Shown here: piece after piece, positions 13,501 through 25,300 of the stretch
How positions within the stretch are numbered: position 1 is the first letter of the stretch
Layout: every line of letters begins with the position of its first letter
NCBI GenBank assembly: GCA_000708835.1
Contig: DF237323.1
Span: forward strand, 26,074 to 90,073
DNA: 64,000 bases
Direction of reading: 5' to 3'
DNA from: Klebsormidium nitens
Lineage: Eukaryota > Streptophyta > Klebsormidiophyceae > Klebsormidiales > Klebsormidiaceae
Made by a program: the position numbers and the translations under genes
The notes under the pieces: model-generated
Seen by the model: the letters and a program-made list of their open reading frames with translations, nothing else
Database searches by the model: none
Told to the model about the DNA's origin: nothing

Positions 13501-16500
13501 GACATGGAATCAGTTGCATCATTGCTCATAGACACAAGGTGATTGGCTGCTGGTTTAAACATTGTGCTGGGATCGCTTCCACTCTGCAAATCTCAAAGGT
13601 GCTTATACAACATTGGTAAGCTGCCAACGAGTTGATGGCTCTTTGCCCATGCAAGCTCTTCAGATCACAAGCTAGCACGTTTGAGATTCTGTAGTTCAAT
13701 AACCTCAGAAGACAAACTATTCTTTGGTGTCCTGCATGAGCTCAATCTTACTCTCGTGGTCTGCTTTACACGCTTGCACATCGAAGTTGAATGGCAGACA
13801 GGCAGTGAATTCTGGTGTCAGAACGCATGGAAGGAGAACGTGGACTCCAGTTCTCATTTGTGGACCCCCACACCACTGGTTGAAACTCTGCACGCGCAGA
13901 TCTAAATCGCCTGGTTGAATTACAGATCACCGGGTCGTTTCTTGGGCGACTGGAAAACATTTGCAAGGTTTGTATGCATGCATTTCAGCGCTCGGTGGAA
14001 ATCGAGCGGGTCGGTCAGCAATACGCTTTGAGTTACGTTACCGTGGGTTTGCTAGTTCACGCGCGTGGCAAGCCCTAGCTCAATGTCCTTGCGCGCGCAT
14101 GTTGACTGTTGTGGGGTCTCGGACTGCAAATCGCAGTCCGCGTTCTCCTTCCATCCGTTCTATCACCACCTAAAGTGGGCACAAATTCGAAGAATTCAGT
14201 GCCCACAAATGCCGGTCATCCTGATGTCGCACGGTTAGCGCCACCGTGGACCAGTGCAGTTAATATTCAGATTACCCAGATCGCTGCAAGAACGTCCCGG
14301 CCAAACTTGCTTGCGAGTCAGGCGGCGTGTCTCAGTGGAGAACGATCCTGCAAAGTGCCCAATGCTTTAGTACGCACGGGATTCATCTAAAATTGCCCGT
14401 ACGTAAGCATCCTTTCTGGCTCTTGGCAATTTCGAGGTTTTGGTCGAGCTAAGCAGGGCACATGCATCGCGCGCTTTTCAGGCTTTCTTCCGCCCAAAAG
14501 CTACACGTGTCCTCAACGCTGACAACATGGCATGGCGCCTCCGAGTCACCGGTGTATTCTTGTTCTGCTAGCATGGAGGGATCGAATCCGCTTTTGCGGA
14601 GATTGAATTTCGCAAAGTCAGGCCCCGGAAGATAGCAAGGGTACTCAGATTGGAGCGGAATTTCTTTCTGCCGTTTGCATCGACACTGGCCCTTTCACCG
14701 TCGAACATCAATTTCGTGGAACAATGAAGATCCCTGATTGAAACCGGGAGAACATGTTCTGTATTTTTAGGGCCTGTTCTGAAGATTAGAGGCCAATAAA
14801 GCAACGATGCTGAGAATTATCGCCCTTTTGTGAGCTTCAGTTCCGCTGACCTCCATTCTACGGCCATAGGAATTGAAAAGCGTCAAATGTGCTGAATCAA
14901 AAACTGACAACCACTCGGAGCAAGCTTTACGTTCGTGAAATAAAATCGTGGCTATGATGAAGGTTTAGTGGCAGGTATGTCTTGTCAAGACACCGAGGGT
15001 CTTCCTACTTCTGATCGCCGGCCGGGAGCACCTCGTAATACGCCTTTGCCGTTCCATGTACTTTCTCCTCCACCGACGAATCGAAAGTGGCACGCGAGCA
15101 ATGATGCAAACGTCTGTGTGATCCTGTATTGTCGATTGTGCGGAAACTGCACTCCCGTTCTCGTTCTTGGTCTGAGGAGCGTTATTACTTTACAACTTGC
15201 ATTTCTTTCCGGCCGGCATTCTGTCGACGTCGTCTTCTCTCTTTGACGACGTCTGGTCAGATCACAGATTATTAAGGTCCTACCTCGAACGAATCGCAGG
15301 CAGGGCCTGTGCCGTTCCTACGCGTCGCCCTATGATGAGTCGTCTTTATACTCCTTTGAGTCTCTTCACTATGTGCATCGTGGATTGTGTGTCGACTTGG
15401 CGGTATGAGCGCCTCTAAGATGATACTCTTGCTTGGGAAGGCAATGATCTTAAACGCGGTGGGCACTTCACAGACCACGTCTGAGTACGTGAGAGACGCG
15501 CGCGCCGTCTCGCTGACGCCTTCTGATTGCGATAGGACTCTCATTGCGGGCTGAGTCCAAAGTGACGTGTCCAGCACATACATACCTGACGTCTGATCTT
15601 TGGCTGAGATTGGATCTTGTCTTATGTCTATCCGAGACAAGGACATCTAGGAGTGCTCGTGATGCCAGCTGCCATTAGATAATGGCCTCGCCTCTTCAGT
15701 CATTCTCAGAGCTATACACGACCTGCCCATGCATGCATGCGCGGGCGCGCGGGCGCGCCACGTGGACCCATGTGGGCATCGGCGAACAGAAGTCTGCGGA
15801 GCCAGAATTTTAGCGGGGCACATGGAAAGGTACTCGGCAGTTTCCCCTCGGACAACTCTTGATGCATATTCATTGTCTCTGCTGGTGCTATGGATTAGCA
15901 AGATACTCCGAAGGGTCTATGAAGCTGCTATAGGGTCCCGCCGATTTTCCAATCTGCGGTTCCGCTGATCTGCAGCTTGTGTTGACTTAATGGCTACTCT
16001 GTCGGGAACGTGACCGACGAAGCATGATGATTGGGTCGCGTGGTGCTCGCACAAGTCTGTGGCGATGATAGAGCTTCGCTTACGTCTGATCAAGACAGCA
16101 AGATCTCCACCTGTCTCCTGACGGCCGGAGGCAGTTCCAATTTTACTTTTGCGTTCTGTGGATCTTTCCACGACGTACTAGGGCCTTTCGACCTCCTTGA
16201 TGTATATGAGCCCTCACGGGCCAATCTGGTTTTTACCCATCGAACTGGAAAGACACGTTGGCAGATTCTTGAGCAAGTCGCTAAAAAACGTGTACTAGAG
16301 TCTTCAAATATCGAAACGAAGCGACCCAAGTGTCTGTTTGGGTGCGTAACCTGATGATGAGAGCATCAACGTCCAAATGAAAAGACGCCGTTTGCAAGAC
16401 AGGCAGCTCCACTTAAGAAAGTTCCACTTGCGGATTGTAGTCAAATTCGTAATCTGTACCACTATCCCTAATGTGCAACTCACTCGGGCCCGCGCGTGGG

Positions 16501-18914
16501 GCTGCGCCCTGCTCTTCGAATGGCGCCCCTAAACGAGAGCAATGGCAACTATATCCCAAAATATGTGAGACTCCCAAAGGCGCATCGCATGTGTCACGGT
16601 TTGCCGGTGCGCGCGCTTGTGGAGATTCTGTTTATGCTTCGAAAAGGCGGTGATAAGGGGAGCAGACGCGGTGAGCGCGTTGGTTTCCACCCAGGTTAAC
16701 ATGACCGTCTCGCCGAAGCCTCTTGATTGTTACCTTGTTTCGTGGAGCAAGCTTTTGGTGTGAGTAGTCTGAAAACGCGGAAAAACGAAAGTGTGGCTCT
16801 ATTTGGAGTTTCGTCGTTTAGGTGAGAGTTGGAAGTCGGCATGTATCCTATTGGAGAGGTTTTCGGTTCCAGAAGAAGCAGCGGCGGTTATGATCGAGAC
16901 TCGAGTATGTCTGAGCAGAAAGATGTGGGTGTCCTGACGGCCGACAATCGCTCCAATCCTCTTTGATATCTGCAGACTTCTGACTAGACACTGTTCCCAA
17001 AGATGTGAACGTCGATCATAGTTGGATGGTTGTCGAGACTTGGACGCTGCATGATGGGGCTTCTGTAATCTACCGAGCGGGAGAGACATCAGGACAATCT
17101 TTCAAAGTACCGGCTCGGATCACGAGAATCTGCGAACCGTAGCCCTCGAAGCAATAGATTTTAGCCGGAGCTCGATGATGAGAGCGTCAATGTCCATGTT
17201 GAAGCTCGCGGCTGTTGCAATGAGAAGGACTTGGTAATTACGTACACTGTCATGAGGTTTGATACTGAGATTATTCTTCTCCACCACGTATCATTCCGCT
17301 GTAAAACCCCTTAAGGTTGGGTTACGCGCCTTCAAGTGGGCGACCTCTGGAAGAGAGCTATATGGATCGGATTATACCTGCCAGAATCCGGGCTTATGAT
17401 GGTGGTTACGGTGAAGACTCTTTGCAAAAGAAATTAACCTGGTTTCTGCGCCCGTTCCTGATATTACATCTAAGATATCAAAGAATTTTGAATTGTCCTG
17501 CGCTAGGGGGCTAAACACTGCCTTACCAGTTTGTTATGATCATCTTCAGGTTTGTTCTCTAGCGTTGATGCAACTCTCGTGAGCGCGATGTCCAACATCC
17601 TTGAACGCTTAGCTCACGCTTCTCGTCGTAGTTGCTGATGCTACACTTTATTTCGCTCTTGGTGCGAGGAGAATTTGTTCAGTTGCTGCAGGCCTATTGC
17701 ATTGGCCGTTTGCCCCTCTTGTTTTGACGACTTATCCTTGGACGAATGTGGGCCAGACTCTCAATCGGATTAGAATCCCGAGGATCAACCTAGCCCTAGT
17801 ATAAACGAGCCGCATTAATACTGTTGCACAATACATATCGTTCCTTCAACATTGTAAGAGGCTGCTCTTACAACGATCAAAAGTGCATTCCTTCTGGAGA
17901 CAATTTTGTCAGTTCGCGCTGGCGTGGCTGCTCAATTGTTGCTTAAAGATGGCGATGATTGAAAAAGCGAGCAAAAGCAGTGGGCACTTTGCAACCCAAG
18001 ATCGGGCGCAAACTTACCCTAGTCTCGCTGACGCCTTCTGATTGTTGCGATCTTTTGCTTGCTTCTGATGTGAGGAGTTCGTGGCGCGGAAGGAGTGCCA
18101 TTTGACATGCAATGCTTTGGCAAAGCGTTTTATGAATCTGAGTTGACTATTGGCATGTATCTTAGCGAAAGAATAGCGAAAGAACTTATCTTGCAATGCA
18201 AGGCGGGAAAGAGGACAAGATTTGATTTGAGACAATCATGCAAACAACAGATGGCGGCTGATCGAAGTACGTTTGATGGATAGATTTGTGCGTATCGGCG
18301 TTGGGGCGGAAACCCGGAACCGTGATCCAGACCTCCCTTACCGCAAACGTCAAGAATCCTTATTTGGATGTAAGGTGACGACAGCCGTGACGTTTCCCAA
18401 CCTCTGAATATTGCGTTCGTGCGAGGATCCACGAAGGTGTTCCAGGCGTTTTGTGAATTACCTAGAGGTCATCGACCAGATCCCCCGATTTGCACTCACT
18501 TGCAGTTTTTTGACTGCCGATTTGTCCTTGTAGAAAGCGAGTCACTTCGCTACTCCAGATGCGTCGTGACCATCGCATCAAGAAGACGAAAGGGTCTGTG
18601 CATAGTCGCATTCTGGATATGACGGAGCTCGCGCATGTCTGATCAAGACATGAAGGCCGTGGCGACATTCCTGACAACCACGAGCAGCTACGTTTCAAGG
18701 TTCTGCGGCTCAACTGGATCATCAGATTGTAAGATTAAGCTATGTTTCCTTCCTGGATTTGTCGCCAATTTTTTTGTAACGTATCTGCTGCGACGCTATG
18801 TGCTGCAAGTATGTTTAGCTGAGAAGATAAATCGGCGTGTGTACACGCCGCCTTTGTCGGCCCCTTTTAGCTCAGCCAAGAAAGCCGGGCAATGTCGTTC
18901 CCCAGTCTCACATT

Positions 18915-19090
18915 GATAAAATCCCCGGCTTCTTTCCCTGGACCTGTGTCTCCGGACTTGCGTCCCCGGTGTCCGGAAGGACGCGGAGCTAACGAAATAC
19001 CGGACATGGCCGAGTCCGGGGAGGAGGCCGGGAAAGGGGCCCTCCCCGGGCTGTGCCCGGCCTTTTCCCCGGCCCCGGGGGAAAGCCAGG
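18915..19090. other. GC-rich, CCGG-rich insert
   Basis: A roughly 175-base stretch of very high GC content, made mostly of CCCCGG/GGCCGG words (for example GGGCCCTCCCCGGGCTGTGC near 19038), interrupts the AT-balanced repeat array. It resembles neither flank. Long open frames on both strands here are a by-product of composition. It may be a separate short element or a decayed CpG island; I see no protein motif. Confidence 0.45.
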
Positions 19091-19464
19091 TTTTCCCTGT
19101 GTTTGATCATACTGTTTCAAATCTGCCGTTTTGTTCTTTTCTACACATTCGTGACGTAAGTGGTGTAACGTGAGCACCGTTCTGACGGGGCTTTTGTATC
19201 TATCGAGCCGGAGCGAAACCACGGCATTCCGTCTATTGACGGGTCCAATACCAAAACGGAAGTCCTCCAAGCAGATCAACTCGAAGTTAGTCCTCGAAGT
19301 AAACCAACTGTCAAGTGGGAGCTCAATGATAACAGCGCTGACGCTAAGTCAAGTTGGGCGTCGTTTGTAAATAGTTTCCGCGAATATATTCACGTTCGTG
19401 TTTTGCTTTCAGCCACAATCCCTTGGATCGTTGCAAGTACTGTGCACGTCTTGCATGTTATCTA

Positions 19465-19961
19465 CAGCGAAGTAGTCAGCGATGATGCAAACCGAATTGA
19501 GCCCGGTTTGAACCTTCTATAAAGCTTGGTTCATTCTTTGACATACTGTGTGCTGATGCTACAATCATTCTCGCTTGCCTGGTCCGTTTTCGATATTTGT
19601 AACCTTAGCATCTGGACCAAGTGCTGGTTAGCCATCGTCTTTGAACGATTTCCATCTGACATACTAGTAGCGGAAGGTCAAACGGATGCTTGAACATTTT
19701 TACCAGCGCCTGATCGATCCTCCTAGGTCGTACGAATTCCATCCTTTCCCGGACGGAAAGCAAGGCGTTCCTAAGTTTTGTGCGCAGTGCATTAATTGCC
19801 GGAGTGAGGATGGGGCCGCGACCAATCACAATCTGATCTGTAGGAACCGTTGGGTCTTGGCTGATATCGGGGAGGGACTTCGAGACCCTGGAGAGGAGTG
19901 GAGAGCCAGGCAATTGCAGGCCGTTCCGGGTCACCAGAATCTGTACTTGCTCGGGGATTAG
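19465..19961 (+). pseudogene. Relic of the last exon of the lipase-like gene family
   Basis: The clearest part, about 19790-19961, encodes SEDGAATNHNLICRNRW, then VLADIG-GLRDPGEEWRA, then PGHQNLYLLGD and a stop. This matches the C-terminus of the three lipase-like genes further right almost residue for residue, but on the opposite strand. Upstream, weaker similarity continues (an F-P-x-P-x-DG stretch near 19730, then a decayed version of the segment around the nucleophile elbow near 19548-19620). No other exon, start codon or frame-consistent reading is present, so it cannot make the full protein. The same block, more decayed, closes repeat units near 2.0, 8.2 and 17.7 kb. Confidence 0.75.
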
Positions 19962-22340
19962 ACAGAGTTGATTTTCAAACAAAAACCGTGAGCGTGTCGT
20001 AGGTATGAGAGTGTCAGGCAGTCCGGATGCTCTGCAGTTCTGCTGGACATTGGAGTCTGGTAGTCCCGAATCGAAGCATTTTCATGCAGCGACCCGGGCC
20101 CAGCTCAGGATTGTGCATTTAAACGAGGTACATGAGTTGCCTAATTCATGCCAGTTCATCATGTAACAGCTAGCTGATTGAAATGTAATTAGTCTTGTCA
20201 GACTAGACTCGAATAGTGGCGCATGACCGACCAGTTCCATGCTGGCTGCAAAGTATAATCTCGCCGCTTAGTCGGATGAGCATGTGCAAACACATAGGAT
20301 CTTTTTGCATGCGTGTATTGGGAGTCAGTCTGTTTGTGAGAGGGTAAGCTGAAACATGTCATGCAGCGCCTGATCGATCTTGAATGACTACGTGCAGAGC
20401 TAGTGTGCTGAATCAGCACCTCGTCAATGCTCACGCAGATCAGTTTCAAAGATATTCAACTGAACGTCAGTTCAGCAGCTAGCTGACGATGCAATGGTGT
20501 TGAACGTGCACTGTATTGTATGTCCAAGTTGGTCCCATTGCATCATTGCCAGCCTCTTTGCGACTACGTAGTACTACCTCAGACGTGGTAACGAGTCAAA
20601 ACTTTCTGCATTGAGTTAAAGTTAAATGAATTGCGCCTGTTGATCAATACTAGTAGCCTATAGGTAGTGGAAATACAGTGGGAATGCAGCAGTCGACCAT
20701 GACAGACCATACGTCGGTGCTCCGGTAAAATAGGACGGCACGTAAGATCTTATATACATGTATGTCCATTGCAGCAGACAAGCGGCAAACCCTAATCCCG
20801 CTTTGATTCCGAGTGCTCAGCGTTACCTTGTTTCAACCACTCCATTCATGCTTGCCGCCGCACAGATTACAAGCAAGGCAAACGTAACGCAGCGGTTTTC
20901 GCAAGGCACGGTTTGAAGGCAAATCTAGGGTTTGCGGAGCGGAGCGCAACCGCGCTTATAGGAGTTTGCAATCGTAACAGTCTGGCCGGCAGTCGTCATC
21001 ACCAGGAAAACGCGCATGATGACGATGACGCAGCATGATAGCTAGGTAGGTAACGTTATATACTAATAGCTTTCGCACGCCCCTCGTTTTCTTCTTTTTC
21101 ATGGGGAGTTCTGAGATCGTGGTATCGTTTTGCCTTATTCTACCATCATTCCATTGAGAACGAGCAGCCTAGCTGGCCATTTGTTCTCGTTCTTTCGGCT
21201 CCCCTTATGGATCAGGAACTTAGTCACCGGCTAGAGGCAGATTTTTAACTTGGCGAAAGCAAGGAATTAAGGAAAGCAAAACTTTGAAATCCATGTACCA
21301 CAAATGTTCTGAAGCGAACGAGTTGCCATCAGACGGTGGACAACTGGGGTGCTCGGGGCATATCCAATTGTTTCTTCTCCTGAGGATTGATGATCCGTTG
21401 GAAGACTCTAGAATAATTACCCAAAATTTGTTGAGCTTCTAGATTGCAAATAGATGTTGTGACAATTCATCTCATCCACTAGTTCCGCAGCAGAGCACAT
21501 AGTATCTTGAAACCAGTTGCCAACCAACGGAGCCATTCATTACTGCTCATGATCACAGAAGCAGACGTTGAAGCACAAGCCTTGACAGTTAGTTCAAGCC
21601 CTACAGCAACTGTGGAATCAGGTATGCAGCAATAGATGTTGAATTTCATTTTGTTCAAGCGATTGCTGAGTGGAGGATTCTTAGCTGGGTACTGCCCTAG
21701 GAAGTTCAGACTCGCCTCTCCTACCAAGAATGCAGACAGCTTCTGAACAAACACATTTGTGGACGACGCTTGAATGAGAAAATCTTGTTCAATAAACTTG
21801 TGGAGTTCCTGAGACGTGTCTCAGCTTACGAAAGAGACTGCTTGTTGTCCCCGTAAGAACTTGATAATGGTGCTACACTTGTGTCCAGATTGTTTCCAGC
21901 TAGCCTTTCAACATGTTCTTCTGCAGATTGCTGGAGAATGGTCTCCAGTGCGACAAATGAATGAGTGTCTGCACGTCAACTGTACTGCACTCCAAGCTGG
22001 TGTTGCCAGATATCCCTTCACAAGCAGTAGCACCAGTAGTATTGGTCAGCATACCAGCTGCAATCATCCTTCTCGGTAACTTGAACGGTTCTTACTGCAG
22101 GTTCATTACATCCTTATACTGAGCTGCTGCATCACCTTAAAAAAGGCTGTCTTTCTTTTCCTACAGGTATCGAATGTCTGAGGACGCACCACCTTGGCGC
22201 GCAAAGACAGCTTGTAGAAAGAGAGATAGAGTGCATCACAAATGAGCTCAAGCTCTACGGACAGTAGATACTAGGCTGCTTGGAAGGTGTTGAAGCGTGA
22301 GCGCTTTAAATAACCTCCCAAGCGCATAGCTTATAGATAG
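19962..22340. other. Spacer, no confident gene
   Basis: No gene is supported. Two weak items are present. On the - strand about 21479-21820 there is an open stretch of plausible amino-acid composition preceded by an AG acceptor-like site; it contains the segment NEWLRWLATGFKILCALLRN before a stop. I could not connect it to other exons in a consistent phase. Around 20485-20550 the words GATGCAATGG and CCATTGCATC can pair into an imperfect hairpin. Confidence 0.4.
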
Positions 22341-25300
22341 ATGCTCGATAGCATCCGGGCCCGCCTAAGGCGGGCCACAGACCGGCGAAGGCAGGCCAGC
22401 CGCGCCGAGCAATTGGCCGAGTCCCCTGATCAGGCATTTCAGGGTTTAGTGGAACCTTCCCATGAGCTCAATCACACCAAGCCCGAGGGCGTTCAGACCA
22501 AGCACCAAGTGCCCGAGCTTATTCTCAACAGGCCTCAAACGGTGGACCTTGGGAGCTTGCTGCATTCGAAGGGGTTAGATGAGCCGCACATTGCTCCCCC
22601 CGGGCTGGTAGAAGCAGATGCGACAAGGCCAAAATCGAGTCAAGGGGGAATAAGGGCAAGGGTGGAGCGGCGCAAGAGTGGGGGGGATGCGGAGATGTTG
22701 GTTTTGGAGGGCAGGAAGGGGGGGGCGGCGGGGAAGCTCGTGTCAGAGTGGGAAGCAGCAGTTGAGGTGAGTGGCGGGCTTGCCACAATCGCACACTATC
22801 ATAGTTATCAAGGCCGATGTTCTTGGTATCCTCTTGAGCGAGCACATCAGGTCTAGGCAATCGGGAAGTATCAGGCCCTCATATTTTTGGCATCCGCTTA
22901 TGAGATAGAGCTCCAAACACACGACTTTGTTTGGAGCTCTAAGGCACTATGAGGCACTAACTTCAAGGCAGCTAAACTTCCTTTTTCCAGAGACATAGTG
23001 ATATGGGGTTCTCGTCTTGAGGCTGCCATGCCAGAGGCAGACGGTGTGGAAGCATCTTTTTGCGTCAAAGTAGAGTCCGAAATCTGGACGCTTTTTGAGC
23101 TGGGTCAAGGGGATTTGTTTTTCTGCAAACCTGACCACGACGCCTGTCAAAAGAGGGTGCATGGCGATGGTTGACCAGGTGCATGACATCACCAGCTGCT
23201 GTCGTGTACATAATCTCGACGAAGGTTGTCCAATCTGACGGTACCCCCTGCATGACCCAGTTGTTAGAGTGAAACCTGAGGGGCTCTTCCGAGCAGGTTT
23301 GCTGGCGATTAGTTCCCTTTCTTTCCATTCTTTGCGCACAATCAAACATCAAGGGCTCATCCTGCTCTAGCTGACTGGAGCTCATGATCTCGCTTTCCCC
23401 TTCGCAGGAGAGCCCTTTGCAAATCAGCACGATGCCTCTTCGAGAGGCGTTGACCAGCCCCCGCAACCGGCCGACCTCTTCCAAACCATCAGACAGGCGG
23501 GCGGAGTCGAGCAAGTCAAAGAAGGACACGTGTCAGCCGCAGGGCGTCCCTGCCAGACAGCCGGTCGACGATTGGGCGAACGATCGGAGAGCAAAGACGA
23601 GCCACGGAAGCAGAAGCAAATGTACCGAGGGAGATGAGTTTACAAATCCGGTCAAAAAGCGGGTTCAATCGGCGCGTCAGGTTAACCGACGGGAGGAGCG
23701 GGGTTCCGACGAGGGTCAGGAAAACCGGGGGCTTAACCCGGAGGCCCCCAGTCCGTACAAGCCCGCGCGCACGGAGAGCCGTCCATCGAGCTCCCAGTCA
23801 ACGGCCGAGAAGTCGCCCTGGAAACGCCCAGGAAATTTAAGACGGGCCTCAGTCCTTGCGCCAGCATTCGGAACCACTAACGGATTAGACGGCACGCAAG
23901 AAAAGTTCGTAGTCCGGGGAAGGGGCGGGTTAGAGGAGCGGAAAGAAGGGCGAGTTGCAAAGGGGGGCGTGGCCAAAGCGAAGGAAAAGGTTGGGGGAAC
24001 GAAAAGAGTAATGAAAGGGGCAACGAACGCAGGACGGTCTGGAGCGCAGGATATGGAGTGGCGGGAAAAGACGCCCCAGCTGGTAAGCGGAGATGCTGTG
24101 CTGGTGCAGAGTCGGATTTAGCCATATAACAATTGGAGTCTACTCATAGGTAAACCGCGTCTGCCCCGAGTCGGTAGGAGGATGCTAAGAAAGAATGTGC
24201 CTCGTGGAACTTTGCGTAAGTTAAAATGGCGGAGTGAAGTTACCTGCTTCTATGATGCATGAAACCATTGCTTGTTAGAATTTTCCGTGGGCTTATTATG
24301 AGCGCGAAGACGCCCATTTGACCCGCAAACATGATTATACAGATTTCAACAAATCAATAGCAGTCGCCATTCCTCGCCGGTTTCGGACTCCTTTCCAACG
24401 TGAGAGCGGACTGGTCGCGTCTCCAAGCCAGGTCACAATCTCTTTAATTCTCTTGGGGAAGCTCTGTTACCAGCTGGGACGCACTTGATTGTAGTCGGAG
24501 CTCATCATGCCCTCGTTAGCAAAACCCTCGATAAAATTCACCGCTTCGGTTTTTATTTGCGAGACAGCTTCCTTTTTGTGCGCGCAGGCGAAGAACCTGC
24601 TGGCGAGCAGTGGTCCCTCGCAAGATCCCCCGGCCCGCAGCCGCCGAAAGTCCGACGGAGACGAAGCCCCCAAACGGAGAGTTGCGACTCTCGTTTCGAA
24701 GCGGAGAGTGTCTCTTGATTCTGCTCCCAGCCCCAGTACCAGCAGCAGGGGAGTCGCTTCTGAGCCCCAAGGCCCCCCTGGAACCGGAGCTCCGGCCGGG
24801 GGGGTATCGGGAAACGCTTCCGCGCGGTCGAGCGATCCCCCAACTAGGGGAACCGTGGAGGAGAAAGAAAACGCTTCCTCGTCGCCGGCAAGCGGACGTG
24901 ACGTCAGCTCTGCCACCTTTGATGACGTCAGCACGAGCGTCTCATCAGGATCTCAAGGGAAAGGTCCAAAGAGCGTGGCGGGGGGCGCTTTCGTTCCGGT
25001 CAGCGGAAACCGGAAGAGCAAAGCGGGGTGCGCCCAGAAGGACGGAGCACGAGACGGCAATTCCTGTGTCTCTGGGCTGAGCGGAACAGCGGAAGCGGCA
25101 CCAGGCGGAAGATGCGGCGATCAAGCCGGACTATTGATCGGGAGGGGTTCCAACCGCCCCTCGACGCCGTCTCCCTTCGCAATCGTCAGCAAGAAGGAAG
25201 ACGACGCAGCACGCAAAGCGGGAACCGTTGGAGTGGCACGGAGCCTGTTCCGGCCTTCGGATGAGGGCGGAAAGGTCCAAACGGACGAGTCCGGCTCCGG

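Larger units (their letters stand above)
1..19790. repeat. Decayed modular repeat array (no intact gene)
   Basis: About 20 kb in which the same degenerate blocks recur in roughly the same order. One block has GGGCACTTCACAGCC followed by GTCTCGCTGACGCCTT (about 1-90, 8327-8405, 15460-15530, 17975-18045). A second reads GATGTGGGTAGTCTGAAA (308, 8440, 16760). A third reads CCTGATGCCA-CTGCC (610, 6900, 8760, 10115, 12465, 15660). A fourth has paired CACGTG motifs. A fifth reads GGCTATGATGGAGCTTCG, then AAGACA, then TCCTGACGGCC (about 1250, 3413, 7312, 9400, 10525, 11345, 12876, 14948, 16058, 18615). A last block has CAATGATGCA, GAGCCCGG and GCTGATGCTAC (1870, 8005, 17563, 19468). Open frames inside are short, inconsistent between copies and probably not genes. 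The origin could be an old transposable element or decayed copies of the lipase-like gene; the last block supports the second idea. Confidence 0.7.

Noticed and set aside
18796-19279. Pro/Gly-rich open frames on both strands
   Set aside because: Produced by the GC-rich insert; no start context, motif or splice support.
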